DNA of 64,000 nucleotides from Allomyces macrogynus ATCC 38327 (lineage: Eukaryota > Blastocladiomycota > Blastocladiomycetes > Blastocladiales > Blastocladiaceae): contig GG745350.1 in NCBI GenBank assembly GCA_000151295.1, forward strand, positions 480,297-544,296, read 5' to 3'. The notes beneath the pieces were generated by a model. It was not told the origin of the DNA and ran no database searches. It saw only the letters and a program-made list of their open reading frames with translations. Below, piece by piece: positions 33,231 to 44,410 of the stretch. Both the position numbers and the translations under genes were made by a program. Numbering within the stretch: the first letter of the stretch is position 1; every line of letters starts with the position of its first letter.

Positions 33231-34074
33231 ATATGCGGGGCCTCGCAGAGTCAGGTTCACTTTCAATGCAAAACAACCAATCTGGTCTTTAGTTCGTATT
33301 GTACATACCATGCGTGTGTGCAACGCCATTTCGGCCCGCTCCATCGTGCAGAAGGGATTGATTCCGTCCACTTGAATTTCTCGCGTCAGGGGGAGGCCGC
33401 GCATATTTGAGGGCAAGGCGGGTGCGCACCAAGACAGGCCCGATCGGGCGATATGGCAACAGTCGCCGCTCGAAGGCTGGCCAAGCGTTTGAATGTACAT
33501 GGATACATAAAGAAAGCTTGGAGAATATCGCAACCAATCGATAGAACCTTTTTCGAGACCCACCGCGCGATAACTTTTTGAGAGAGAACCACAAAGAGCC
33601 TTTCTCGGCCACTGAACAACAGATCCGTCCATGTTTTCAAGGCTTATCGTGCTAACAGGCGGACGCGGATGAGAGTCATAGGTCTCGCTCGTTTCAGTTG
33701 TTCTCATCAAAGTGAGCAAACAAAATGCGTGGTGGACCGTCACGCCAAGCGACGTTTCGGAAGTGTCGAAAACAATGCACATTTTGGCAATCTTCCGAAA
33801 GTTTCGGCTTGGCAGGAAGGGGACCCATTTGAATGCAAAGCAAGCAGGCGCAAATCCTTGCGGGAAACAGGCAGCGTGACAATAGACGAAACAAAGGGCA
33901 GAGACTTTCCAGAGACTTTCGCGAGCCCAGTAATCAACATGGAACTCCAAGGTAGGCGTGCAGAATGAGCTGACAATTTCCAGATGCGGGCCAGTTGACA
34001 ACGAGTCTAATGCTTCCAAAAACATCAATTTTCATCGCTCGAGAATATTTACAATGCCGTCGCAGTTGGATTGC
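33231..34074. other. Intergenic region between phosphatase copies B and C
   Basis: A 274-codon minus-strand open frame spans 33204-34028, but its composition and content look non-coding (see rejected items). No other feature was seen. Confidence 0.4.
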
Positions 34075-35794
34075 TCACACCTTGCACGCCTCGCTCCACT
34101 CCTCGACCGAATGCTCCTGCAAAAAGGCGATAAATGCGTCGAGGGGGCACGTCTCGCCATACTCGCCACCAAAGCGACACCACGGCCGACGCTCATCCCC
34201 CACAAGATCCGGGTCCGTCACCAGCGGCCTCCCGTTAATCAGAATCCGCACAAACTTGCGACGCACACCCTTCTCCACTCCCGACCACACCTCGACAATG
34301 TGGTTCGACCGATACGCGGGCCACTGGTGCTCCTCGGGCGCCGCACGCAACGCACCCAGCATACCCGACAGCGTGCCATCATGCCCCATGAACACATGCA
34401 ACTTGGCCTTGCGATTGCTGCGATGACTCGTCGTGCCGTCGAGGATGCCGAGAATCTCTCGGAACAGCGGGCCCACCGCGAGCGGGACGATCTCGGGCTG
34501 CACGCGGTTCGGGAAATAGTTGTCGCGGTACCAGTACGTGAGCGACTTGACGAGCCACCCGTCGTCCACGGTGGCCTCCGGCATGCATCCGGCGCCTGGC
34601 GCGCACGGCTGTGGCTTACCCCAGCACCGGCGACACATCAGGCTATCAATCTGCGCGGGCACACCGAGCTTGCTCGCGTCAACGACGGGCTCAACACCGT
34701 CCTCGGGCGCAATCGTCGCGACCTGAACGCGGGACGTGGCGGTCGCGTTCATGATCTGTTCCCACATCGGATGGTCCTTGGCGAGCGCCTTGAGCTGCGC
34801 AAGTTTCGGGCACTGTTGCTCGATTCCATACAGATTCATGGTGTCGACTGGGTGCGAGAGCGTGCGGATCGCGACGCGCTGATTGCGGTGGTGCGTGCCG
34901 TGCGGATAGAGACCGTCCAAGAACGACAGCGACGAACTCATGGTGCGGCTACACAATGGAAGTCAGCCTCTGCTTCCTAACCGAAACCAACTTGCACTGC
35001 GAGAGTTTGTACCCAGTGTCGGTTGACCGCAAATGCAGCTCGTTGGGCGCCAACCGCCGTGATAAGAGGCCGAGGTGTTCGACTGTGCAAACGGGCACTT
35101 CATGGTGAGCCGTTGTCCCTCGGAGGCATGAGCTAGCTGCCACGGTTCATCGGAATTCCGTACCATAAATCGCGCGCATCTGCTGCCCAAAATCGACGTG
35201 CATGGCGCGCCCCTTGGCCGTCAAATCACCGAGAGCACATGTGCCCTTGAACGTGCGCGGCGCCCACGTCTCGAACAACGCGTCCGACACCTTGTCCACG
35301 ACGAGATTAGACTCGGGCATGGTCATGGACCCAATCGCGTCGCAATCCCACGACACGTTGCCCGACAAATCGTCGATCAGAACATGGTCGGGCGCGCGGT
35401 CGCCGTGACGCGCGAAAAGAAGCACGGTATCGAGCTGCAACGACGCGACCCCGGGGATCGTGGGGTGCTTGTACTCTGCCGCGGTCGGAATTGCTGCTTG
35501 GCAGTACGAGGACGTCATGGGGCGCATCGCCTGGACGGCCCTGTCGTAGTGTCGCTGAATTTCTGTTCAGGAAACTGGGATTGTGAGTTGATCTGGGGAT
35601 GAGCCGCAAAATCGTCATGGCCACAAACCTACAGCCGAATTCGGCACCTGATCGCGAGCTGCGCTGGTAATTACAAGCGCTTGGTAGACTGGAACAGCAG
35701 TGAACATGGCAAACAGGAACACAGCCAACAGGGCTGTCAGGACGCGGAGCGGCGCCTTGATATCCAAAAGAATGAGTTGCTGCTCGATTTGCAT
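34075..35794 (-). CDS. Histidine acid phosphatase copy C, intact type II membrane protein
   Basis: Exons read through without breaks. Exon 1 (ATG 35794) holds a membrane anchor, PLRVLTALLAVFLFAMFTAV. The next carries SYCQAAIPTAAEYKHPTIPG and the catalytic LLFARHGDRAPDHVLIDDL, then LTAKGRAMHVDFGQQMRAIY. A short exon encodes VEHLGLLSRRLAPNELHLRS. The last exon (about 34940-34075) has CPKLAQLKALAKDHPMWEQI, the Cys cluster MCRRCWGKPQPCAPGAGC and the proton-donor motif FMGHDGTLSGMLGALRAAP. Histidine acid phosphatases hydrolyse phosphomonoesters through a phosphohistidine; both catalytic motifs (RHGxRxP and HD) are present. The anchor suggests a lumenal or cell-surface enzyme like animal ACP6/PXYLP1-type branches, but the substrate cannot be inferred. 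Splice borders are by homology among the four copies. Confidence 0.78.
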
Positions 35795-36848
35795 ATAATC
35801 AGTCGCTGACGTTCGATCATACTGTGCTCGACATTCGTAGCGACAACTTGGTCCGTAAGGTCGGCATTTTGGCAGAGATTGGCACGCGTGCACGTCGGTG
35901 GGATGACACTGTCGCAGACTGAATGTGCTCGGTCGGAGTTGTCGATCGTGCTTGCGTTGGGTTCTTGCAGGCAAAATGCAAAATGTCTCCAGCGGCCGGG
36001 GCCGCGCTCGTATTTGAAGGCCGTTGACAGGAACGTCCATTTTGCCAGTGGTCGTGAGCCTTGCTCGTGTCGACATAGACATGTGCAGTGCGTCGCGGCG
36101 GATGTCGCTGATGTGCTTGCGTTTTAGGCGCCGATGACACAAGTCACAGATCGCGTGTTGTTGCGCTAACGATCGAACCGTCGCGTCGTCGCGAACGATC
36201 AACGATCGAGCACTGTCACAAATGAATGAAGTAGTGGCCACCAAGGGAAGAAAGGTCCTGGCCAGCCGTTGGTGGTCTGTCAGTGCGCTCAGCGTTGTTT
36301 GACATGACGCGGCCCTCCACGTTGCGATCCTGGCCTGCCTGGACTCGCTTTGTATTCCACACTCCTTTGCCACCGGCATTCGCGTTCACGCGCCCATCGC
36401 AGCCCCAAGAATGACATCTTTGTCGGACCCGTCCGACGCGTCGCGTACGCCGCGCCCTTTTCTCCCTTCCTGCACTGGCGCCGCAAACTCTCAGCAGACA
36501 CGATATTCACTTTTGCTCTAGGAAAATGGGTGACGCGTCACTTTTGTCATGGTTAAGCCGCCATATTTTTCAATGACAGGCACTCTCTTGTGCAGTACTC
36601 TCTTGTGCAGTACTCTCTTGTGCAGTACTCTCTTGGCAAGTCTGCTCAGCTCATGTGCATCGTTGTACTGATGCAGTCCGTGCAGATAACCACACAATCG
36701 ACAGCCGACAAACCGGCTGCCCTCGCCAGGGCGGCAGCGAAGACGGCCGGTGCCATGAAATCGAATTGTATACAGGCTACGTACAAACGTGCGAAACAAA
36801 AAAAAAAAGACCCACACATTCAAAATCCACACCCAAACGCCGGACTTA
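35795..36848. other. Intergenic region with minisatellite
   Basis: No gene was recognised. It contains the 15-bp tandem repeat at 36582-36636 and an A-run (about 36801-36811). Confidence 0.45.
36582..36636. repeat. 15-bp tandem repeat, about 3.6 copies
   Basis: The unit ACTCTCTTGTGCAGT repeats three times exactly and then part of a fourth time. Confidence 0.95.
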
Positions 36849-38006
36849 TTACTTGCCGTTACCATCGGCCGTGGCGACCTTGGTCAGGCCATCGGCGTAG
36901 TTGAGCTCACCCGAGTTCTCGTATTCCCACATGTCGACGCCAATTTCGCAGCTCTCGCGCACCACATCGGCCGAGTCCTTGACGTGTGCCTTGAGCAGCG
37001 GCAGGCAGTCGGGCGTGGCCACGGAACCGAGCGCCTCGGCGGCTTCGTGGCGGACCATGCCCTGCTCCTTGGCGTCGGTCAGGACTTTGGCGAGCGCCGG
37101 GACGGATGCCGGATGCTGCAGCTGGCCAAAGACGTAGGCTATCAAAGAACGGCGACGAGAATCGTCAGTCGTTGATCGTTGTCGCAGACCGATTTGAACC
37201 ATGCTCGACTCGGACCAATCTCATGGCGGAAGAGCGCCGACGAGTCGTTGAACCCTTCGGCGAGCGCCAGAACCGCCTCCTCGTTGCCAATGTTCCGCAG
37301 CGAGAACATGGCGCGGTACCGATGGAACAGCGACCGCTTCTGGTCGAGCAAAATGGCGCGCAGTTCCGGGACCGACTTGGCCTCCTCAATCGGGAGCGGC
37401 GGCGCCGGGTCAATCGATGCGTAGGCCGACGCCGACCGCGGACCCTCCTTGCTCTTCTTCGACTGCTCCCACTCGAGCAAGTCAATGGCCAACTCGCACG
37501 TCTCGCGCACTTCGGCGGGCTCGGTAGGGTCGTCGCGGAATTTCTTGAGCGTCGCCGTAATCGAGGGGTCGCCAATGGCACCGAGTGCCTCGGCCGCCTC
37601 GTGCCGGACCATTGGCTCCTCGGCGCGGTTCTGCAGCACGGACAGGAGCACGGCAATGGCTGAGGGCATCTTCATCTGGCCAAGCACGTAAGCAAGCTCG
37701 TGCTTGAGCAGGGCCGACGGGTCGTCAAAGGCTGTTCATGGCCACAGTGGTTGTCAGCGATTACTCGCCAAATGGAGCACGCGCGTGGGCGTGCCGAGAG
37801 TCGTCGAGCGCCGCCATACCCTTGCCAATCTGCTCAACGGCAGCGTCATTCTTGAGAGCTTTGAGCGTGAACAGGGCACGGAAGCGTTCGGTCAGGGGCA
37901 GCGCCTTGTCGGCGAGCAGATTGCCGAGCTTGGCAATGGTCGCCGAGTCGTTGCGTGCGGCAGCAACAGCTGCATCCGTGGTCGGGAAATCGTAGTCGAC
38001 GGCCAT
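36849..38006 (-). CDS. Deoxyhypusine hydroxylase (DOHH)
   Basis: Three exons join in frame: 38006-37820, 37731-37216 and 37138-36849, giving 330 residues, the usual family length. The protein is made of HEAT-like repeats in two halves. The four His-Glu metal motifs are all present: [48 protein letters not shown] (across intron 2) and [17 protein letters not shown]. They hold the di-iron centre that hydroxylates deoxyhypusine on translation factor eIF5A, the last step in making hypusine. Introns begin GTATGG and GTCCGA. The start [11 protein letters not shown] precedes the first repeat directly. Confidence 0.95.
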
Positions 38007-39217
38007 CTTGGTGTTGCAGCAAGTTTCGATGAGGCTGCGGGCAAGGAGAGATGCGGTGACCAAGTCGGCGAGCTCGGTCACGAACTTGATCAGGCTGCAG
38101 CCGCCGATTGAGGAGGCAACATCGATGACCTTGAGATAAGTGACGACGGCCAAGGTCAAATCTGCAATGCAGTTGAGTGTTTGAAAAGGCCGCTTGTCTT
38201 CCACGTCATTGGTGGTCTGCTCTTTCGTTTGGCGTCAACCTTTCGCCTGTCATTTCGTGCTCATTGTCGAGCTTCCTTGTCTTCGCTGTATCGTCCACCA
38301 CCATGAGCGCCTAACTTGCTGCAAGCAGGTGTGCCGCCCGTTTCTTTGGCTAGGATTCCGTCGCCTGCCCCGTCAACCTCGGTCGCGGCTGGTTTGCGTC
38401 GCCCCACGGTGACCAAGCTGGCATTCAAACCTAACCGAAACATTGCCTCAACGCCAATTGTTGGAAACTGGAGCGCGAATGATGGTTGTCTCAAGCAGGG
38501 GAAACATGGATTGCACTCTCTTGATTGCGCGGCCGTGGGGGTTCGGGCGATGTGTGTTGGCCATATTGGACCGGGTTACCTCTTTTTTTTCGAGCTGGAA
38601 CGCGTCGGCATGCGATTGTCGTGGTCTTTTGGTGCCCGCGATCGTGTGAAAGTCTTGTCGCTTGTCTGGCGCGTTCAGGCTCGAGGTCATGGTGGTTAAT
38701 TTTTGGAACTCTTCTTGCTGGCTTTATGGTGACGACGGAAGGAAACAGATCATTTCGGCAACATACCGACCTGGTGCGCGCGCTCTGGCTGAGATGCGCT
38801 TGGGTGTTGCTCTTTCCAGCTGAGGTTGACGTTTGCTTTCGCCATTCGGAATAAATTTGTCATAATCTTGCCGTGCTTCTGCAAGGACACGGGCGTTCAT
38901 GGATTTGATGCAGCGTTTTGGTCTAGCGAGCTAAGGAAGCAACGGCTTGTGAGATATTATTCGCTCCGAGTAGCCAAATGCCTTCGTTGCTCTATGGCAT
39001 CCCTTTGCAGTGTCAGGAACACAGCAGGGAAGGAATGAATGTTATTGCTTTTGGAAACGTATTTCCGGGCCAGCCGCCAGCGTGGCCGTGAGCAGGGGGC
39101 GTGTCCGTAAGTGACAAATTCCAGCACTCCAACTCGCGCGACTCTCACGTCCCCACTCGCCTCTGCGACAGCCGCCAACACTCATCGCAAACCAAGATAA
39201 TCAGCACACTGCCTATC
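38007..39217. other. Divergent 1.2-kb intergenic region
   Basis: It separates the DOHH start (38006, -) from the F-box-like gene start (39218, +). No coding region or motif was recognised. Confidence 0.45.
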
Positions 39218-41398
39218 ATGGACTCGAAAGAACGCGTCGACGGCGCAACCTGTGCTCGCACTCCCATCAGTCTTGCAGACCTCCCGAACGACGTTTTGCG
39301 TCAGATTGTCGCACTGATTCTCAAAAAAGATCTAAACGTCCTGAACTCGGCCAAGTGCCTGCCCATCAATGCCGTTTCGACACCCGTGTTTTTCGCGCTG
39401 CGTCGAACCTGTCGCTCGTTGTTGCACATCGTCGACGAGGTGCTGAACCTACATCTCGAATTCGGCCTGAGCGTGGCCCAAGTTGATGGCGGAGGCGCGC
39501 GTGATCTTTCTGTCCAGCTTATTCCAGGTGGAGATGTACACATGGTTCCCGAGCTGATTGTTGCGTCCAAGGATAGTGCCGTGTCGCGGCAGCTGAGCAA
39601 CCATGATGCGACGACGCTGGTCCGCTTTCCGTATGTGATTGGCGACAACAAGTTGACCGCCGCCCTTCCAGTCGACCGCATTCGCTCTGTGAACGTGCAC
39701 TTTGCCACTTCTGCCTCCCGCCGCCTCGTGCACAGGCTCGGTGCAGAGCAGCATCACATGTTGTCCACGGCTCTGGCCGACTTGGCGATTCAGCTTCCGC
39801 ATCTGTCGTTGCTCAGCGTCGCGTTTCCCCTGTCTGCTGCGGCTCTTGTCGAGGCCATTACGGTCTCTAGCTCGACGTTGACTACGCTTTGGGCGACCGT
39901 GAGCGAAGGATGGGACTTGGCTGCGCCGTCGATCCACTTGCCGAATCTGCGCGAGCTCGATTTGAAGGTGATGGGGCTCTCTAATGACGAATGTGTCCGG
40001 ACACTTGTCACGGCTCCGAAGCTCGAAAGTCTCCGCTTTTCCGCGCAGTCGATTCATCCCGACTTTGTTGTTGATCACATTCGTCGTCTGGCCGGGTCGT
40101 TGCGCAAGCTCACTCTTGCTGGCCAGATTGCCGTTGGAGACTCCTCGCATGCATCGTCGGCGCCTCTTGCTCCCGTCTTGTGGCTCATGCTGCAAGACAT
40201 CAAGGCCCCCGCTGCCATTGTGCCACTTCTCACGACTGGCGCCAGATTGGACGCGTGCGACGCAGTTTTTCCCGCGCTTCGTTCACTTGAAGTCACAGGG
40301 AGTGCAATGACGATGCCGACGCTCCCTGGACATTTGCCACAGTTGGTCTATGCCGAATTTGTGGATCAAGCCTTGTCCAACTCGTTCCTCGCGCAACTTG
40401 CGTCGCAAGCGCCTCGCCTGGCGGACTTGAGGCTCGTGCATTGCAAGCGCGATTTGGGCGAAGCCATTAGCGCGTCCATGACGTTCCCGGCGCTGACGCA
40501 GTTGACGACTTCGCGTTCATTCGGGGCGCACTTGGCAACGACCGCAGACATGCCGGTGCTCGGTAAACTCATGATTCACGTCGACGACCACCCATTGGCC
40601 GTCGACGTCATCCCGTGGACGTCGGTCATGGACTTGACGATTAGCCCTGCGTCATTCACGACCGAATGGACCCAAGCGCATGGTGCCGCACTCGATGCGC
40701 TTCCGCGGCTCACGAAACTGAACCTGTCGCACCCTGTCCGGTGGAGCGACCGTCACGTTCCGACGCTCGCGGCAGTTACGCATTTTCACGGCGCGCCCGA
40801 CACGCTGGCCACGATCCGCGGCGGGGCTTTGCCACAGCTCACACACTTGGTGTTGGGTCCTGCCATGACCACAATCCCGTTGCGGACGGTGCCGACGGCG
40901 GTTCACCTCGAGCATGTCATAGCTTCGTCGCTTCACCCGCGGTTCATTGAACAACTTGCGCGCGCCCCGCGCCTTCGCTTCCTGCATGCGCAGCGCACTG
41001 ATCTCGGTGGCGACGATTCATTGCCGGTCATGGCGCTCGAGTACCGCCACGGGAACCCTGTCTGGGGAATACTCCCTAAACTGCGGTTTGTGCGCCGGCC
41101 GGCCGACGCGCTGTCGGTGCGCATCGTTGATGTTACAGACGCTAACGCGGCGGTCAAGGACTTGGACGCCGCCGTGCGGTGGATGGCTGAGATCAAAGCA
41201 GGTGCGAGTGAGGGGGAGTGTGAGCGAGCTGTGGCGGCGGAAGATGAGGCCCAAGACGACGAGGATGTCGATGGTCGTGTTCCGTTCCCGGTGGAGGTGC
41301 ATGTCGGCGCAGACGTGAAAGTGGACATCAAAGACCGGATTGAGGCCATGCTGGCTGCACTGGGATCACGCCGCGTTGCAGGTCGTGTCATGCCGTGA
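39218..41398 (+). CDS. F-box-like leucine-rich protein
   Basis: A single exon of 726 residues from the ATG at 39218; the upstream open frame has no earlier ATG. An F-box-like helix pair opens the protein (ISLADLPNDVLRQIVALIL, then FFALRRTCRSLLHIVDEVLN). The rest contains irregular leucine-rich repeats, seen as LPHLSLLSVAFPL, LPNLRELDLKVMGL, LPQLTHLVLGPAM and similar strands spaced 25-40 residues apart. The C-terminus is acidic. Such proteins usually act as substrate receptors of SCF ubiquitin ligases, but no substrate can be named. A decayed relative lies immediately downstream. Confidence 0.7.
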   Translation: MDSKERVDGATCARTPISLADLPNDVLRQIVALILKKDLNVLNSAKCLPINAVSTPVFFALRRTCRSLLHIVDEVLNLHLEFGLSVAQVDGGGARDLSVQLIPGGDVHMVPELIVASKDSAVSRQLSNHDATTLVRFPYVIGDNKLTAALPVDRIRSVNVHFATSASRRLVHRLGAEQHHMLSTALADLAIQLPHLSLLSVAFPLSAAALVEAITVSSSTLTTLWATVSEGWDLAAPSIHLPNLRELDLKVMGLSNDECVRTLVTAPKLESLRFSAQSIHPDFVVDHIRRLAGSLRKLTLAGQIAVGDSSHASSAPLAPVLWLMLQDIKAPAAIVPLLTTGARLDACDAVFPALRSLEVTGSAMTMPTLPGHLPQLVYAEFVDQALSNSFLAQLASQAPRLADLRLVHCKRDLGEAISASMTFPALTQLTTSRSFGAHLATTADMPVLGKLMIHVDDHPLAVDVIPWTSVMDLTISPASFTTEWTQAHGAALDALPRLTKLNLSHPVRWSDRHVPTLAAVTHFHGAPDTLATIRGGALPQLTHLVLGPAMTTIPLRTVPTAVHLEHVIASSLHPRFIEQLARAPRLRFLHAQRTDLGGDDSLPVMALEYRHGNPVWGILPKLRFVRRPADALSVRIVDVTDANAAVKDLDAAVRWMAEIKAGASEGECERAVAAEDEAQDDEDVDGRVPFPVEVHVGADVKVDIKDRIEAMLAALGSRRVAGRVMP

Positions 41399-41705
41399 TT
41401 TTCGTGGTCGGTTTGCGATGAAGCGTTTCTCGTTCTATTCGTTGCCTATGTCCCATGTCGTTTGATTTTGATTTGCCAACGTGGTCATCGATGCGACAAT
41501 AAGAATGAGCAGAGGTGGCGAAACTATTCTTCTTTTTCAATCTTATCGCCCTGTGCTTCGCAGCGTGCTGTTTGCAAGCGTTTGATACTTAGCAGCAACC
41601 CGCAGGCGGCAACCACTGCAAACATCGCACAGGCCAATACTCGCTGCATCGACAAACGGCCAGTTGCGTCGCCACAATATCACCGTTTTAAACGCTTCGG
41701 CCACG
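41399..41705. other. Short intergenic region
   Basis: It separates the F-box-like gene from its decayed paralogue. Nothing was recognised. Confidence 0.4.
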
Positions 41706-43069
41706 ATGAAAACGGCTCCATTTTCTTGCCACGTTGACATGAGCAGCAATCCTTGTCCTGTCCCGCCTCGGTCATCCTCATCTCCGACCAGTCTTGCCGA
41801 GTTACCGACGGATATATGGCGGCAGATCGTCGCGCGCATCCTTGACAGCGATGACAAGTTGACCTTGGCGGGACGTCTCCCCATCAGCTCCAGCACAGCG
41901 CCCACGCTCGTTGCACTAAGCCGCACTTGCCCGGTCCTCAAGCATGTCGTCGATGCTATGCTGAAGTGGCGTCTCAACATGAACCTGACCGCCTCGCGGA
42001 TGATCCGTGACGAGGCACCTGGCGGCGCTGGTGGTGATTTGTATGTGGGGGTTGCACCAGAAGGAAAGATCTCGTTGACGCCCGAGCTGCCCGTTGTGGG
42101 TGTGACCAGACGCATGGACTTTGCCGGACTGGCGCCATCGATTTGCAGTAACGCGACGACGACGCTCGTGCGCGTTCCGAAATTGGACCTGACAGAACAG
42201 GGAGCAACGAGGCTGGAAGGTAATGAACTTTGAGGGCGACACGTCGCGACGCCATGACGCCAAGCATCGCCAATGGGGCGGCGAGGGTATTTCTACTGTT
42301 TCGCGTTGATAAAACATACTGGCCGCAAAGGAGCAGCTTGCGGGGGAGCCGACAGTTGCCGATATAAGTCGGGCGGTCCCTGCGAGTTGGTTTACCCTTT
42401 TTGTTGCGCCGCAACTCCACCTCTGGTCGCTTTCCGCGCCCAGAGTCAACCCAAAATTTGTTATCGATCACGTTTGTACTCTCGCTGGGTCGTTGCGGAA
42501 GCTCTCTCTTACAAGCGAGGTTCGTGTTGGTAAACCCGCGCCCAAACTGTTGATGTGCACTCCAGATGCCATTTGGTCTACGCTGCGTACTTTGGATGGC
42601 TCGGCCGACATGTTAGCTCATATGGCTTCACGCGCGCGCCGCGACTGTCGTGATGCTTGGGTCCGCAGCGCTGCCGAACCTAGTCTATCTCGGCACGCTC
42701 GAGTACAGTTTGTGGTCGACACTGACCCGTATTTTGGCGGCCAGCGCTTTGTCGACACTCGTCTATCAGATGGTATTTGCTACTCGACCTGGCCTCGCGC
42801 TTCTCGTTCAGTTTTCCATCACCTCGTCGCTTGTCCCTATTTTGGCGCAGATTCGCGGCGCTCTGCATGTGCGGGTACTCCTGGTCCTCGCTCTTTCAAT
42901 TCTTGCTGGGACCGCTATCATCACCGACGTCGTCCTCTCAACAATCATCAGCGCCTTGCGAACCAACCGTGACGTACGCGTAACTTGGGTCTGGCCAACC
43001 GACGCTCGCAATCGACCATTCATTCCTGTCGCTCATGAAGGCAAAGTCATGCCGCGTCGGGCGGTGTAG
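41706..43069 (+). pseudogene. Decayed paralogue of the F-box-like gene
   Basis: The first 176 codons (to the TGA at 42231) parallel the intact gene upstream: SLAELPTDIWRQIVARILD against SLADLPNDVLRQIVALILK, then VALSRTCPVLKHVVDAML. The frame then stops early. A later block (42450-42530, KFVIDHVCTLAGSLRKLSL) matches DFVVDHIRRLAGSLRKLTL of the intact copy, and LPNLVYLGTLEYS (42650 on, other frame) matches a later repeat. Material between is missing or shuffled, so the copy is truncated and rearranged. The first part could still be expressed as a short F-box-only protein. Confidence 0.65.
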
Positions 43070-43353
43070 GACGCGCTTCGTGTGGCAGCAGCAGGTGCCG
43101 CTGAAGCAGGTCAGTTCCCAGCCGATGCTGTCTGCACTGGTGCATGGGTTCGGACTACTGATGCTGACCCTGACGTGGACATAATGGCAGGCGCTCTCGC
43201 CCCGCGCATCTGCAACAGGACCAGCTCGCCAGTACAGTTCAATATCTCGCACCTGATCGCTAATGGAACCGCAATGGAGGCCTCTCACACCTTATCGATC
43301 TCTAAACATGACGACTATCGATTCAAGTCCTGACGTTTTCGTTTGGGGAGGAC

Positions 43354-44410
43354 GTGCCTGGGCGCCAACCCAGCCATTTCATTGCCTCGCAATTCAATCG
43401 ATTCCCGGATATGACCAACCTCCGCAAGACACCCCAGCGGTGCACACTGACCATGCACAACACTTCGGGCACCATTTTCGATACCGAGGATGATGTGCTG
43501 CGCAACAAAAGACCGCTTCTCGTCTACATCGCTGGTGGCACAGAAATATGCGAGACCACTGTCCACCTGCTTGAGCCAGTGGCTGAGTCCAACTGGACCG
43601 TGCTCGATAATGGCGTGATCAGTTTCATTCCTGTCGAGTTTGTTGGCACATTTCAGCCTGTGCCTCAAGAGATACGCATCGTCCCGAAGTGCTTGCCGCC
43701 TGGTCCAGTCTCTGGTGCGAATCCCCCCACGATGCCAGGCATGTTCTTGACTCACCCTTGGGCTCGAGCGCTGAACGGGAGTCGTTCCGACATGGGGTCA
43801 TCTTGACCTCTCGTCCACGGTCACAGGCGGATGGTTGACCATGCTGGACAACAGCTCAATGGGCGATCTTGCAACACATAGCTTCCCAGCCGGCCCTCAG
43901 TTAAACTCGGTACGTGCGGTCGGTGTCATGGTCATGGAACTATTGCTATCTGCATTTGCTGTCCTTGCTGTCTTGGCGTTTTGGGCGCTGGGGTGTGGAT
44001 CGCTACTAACGCTGGCATTGTAAACCCTGTACGAGTTTGCTTTCCTGCCAGCGCGGCAGCAGCAGAACGAATCCGATGTGGAAGAAACCGGGGCCAAGGT
44101 GGCTACAGTGGCCGCTGGGATCGGCTCCATTGATTTGACCCAGAAAACGGCCATGGCGCTGGTTCAAGTGTCGGCCAATCCGCCTCGACATGTCCTGCGT
44201 TTTGTTCCAGCCAGATCGGCCAGAACGCTGGGCTACTCCAAGAAGAACGACTATTGTGCCGTGGACATTGAGTGTCACGGCGCTGCTGAAAGTCTAGGTG
44301 GCATCAATGACCACAATGGTATGGTTATTGCGACAGCGCGGCGTTGTGATCGGCTTGCGGCCAAGGCGCGCAAGATCGAGGAGGGCGGCTTGCAAACCGC
44401 GCTTAAGTAG
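43354..44410 (+). CDS. Single-pass membrane glycoprotein-like gene, 5' end unresolved
   Basis: Three coding blocks can be joined. Block 1 (43354-about 43765) includes KRPLLVYIAGGTEICETTVH and FIPVEFVGTFQPVPQEIRIV with N-glycosylation sequons NTS and NWT. A 46-nt intron (GTCGTT...CACAG) gives phase to block 2, which has a strong membrane helix (VGVMVMELLLSAFAVLAVLA, about 43921-43985). An intron with a TACTAAC-type branch site (44008-44014) and acceptor CTGCCAG then leads to block 3, a hydrophilic tail ending at 44410 (KARKIEEGGLQTALK). This intron removes the in-frame TAA near 44021. A further upstream block (43082-43333) has sequons NRT, NIS and NGT and may be the preceding exon. The family was not recognised. 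Confidence 0.45.

Noticed and set aside
33204..34028. 274-codon minus-strand open frame between phosphatase copies B and C
   Set aside because: No family content, Cys/Ser/Leu-rich composition unlike the neighbouring genes, and lower GC; treated as chance.
36582..36636. Short regular repeats considered as a CRISPR array
   Set aside because: Units are directly adjacent with no spacers, and the genome is eukaryotic.
44021..44023. In-frame TAA taken as a nonsense mutation
   Set aside because: It lies inside a plausible intron with TACTAAC branch site and CTGCCAG acceptor, and splicing keeps the frame.
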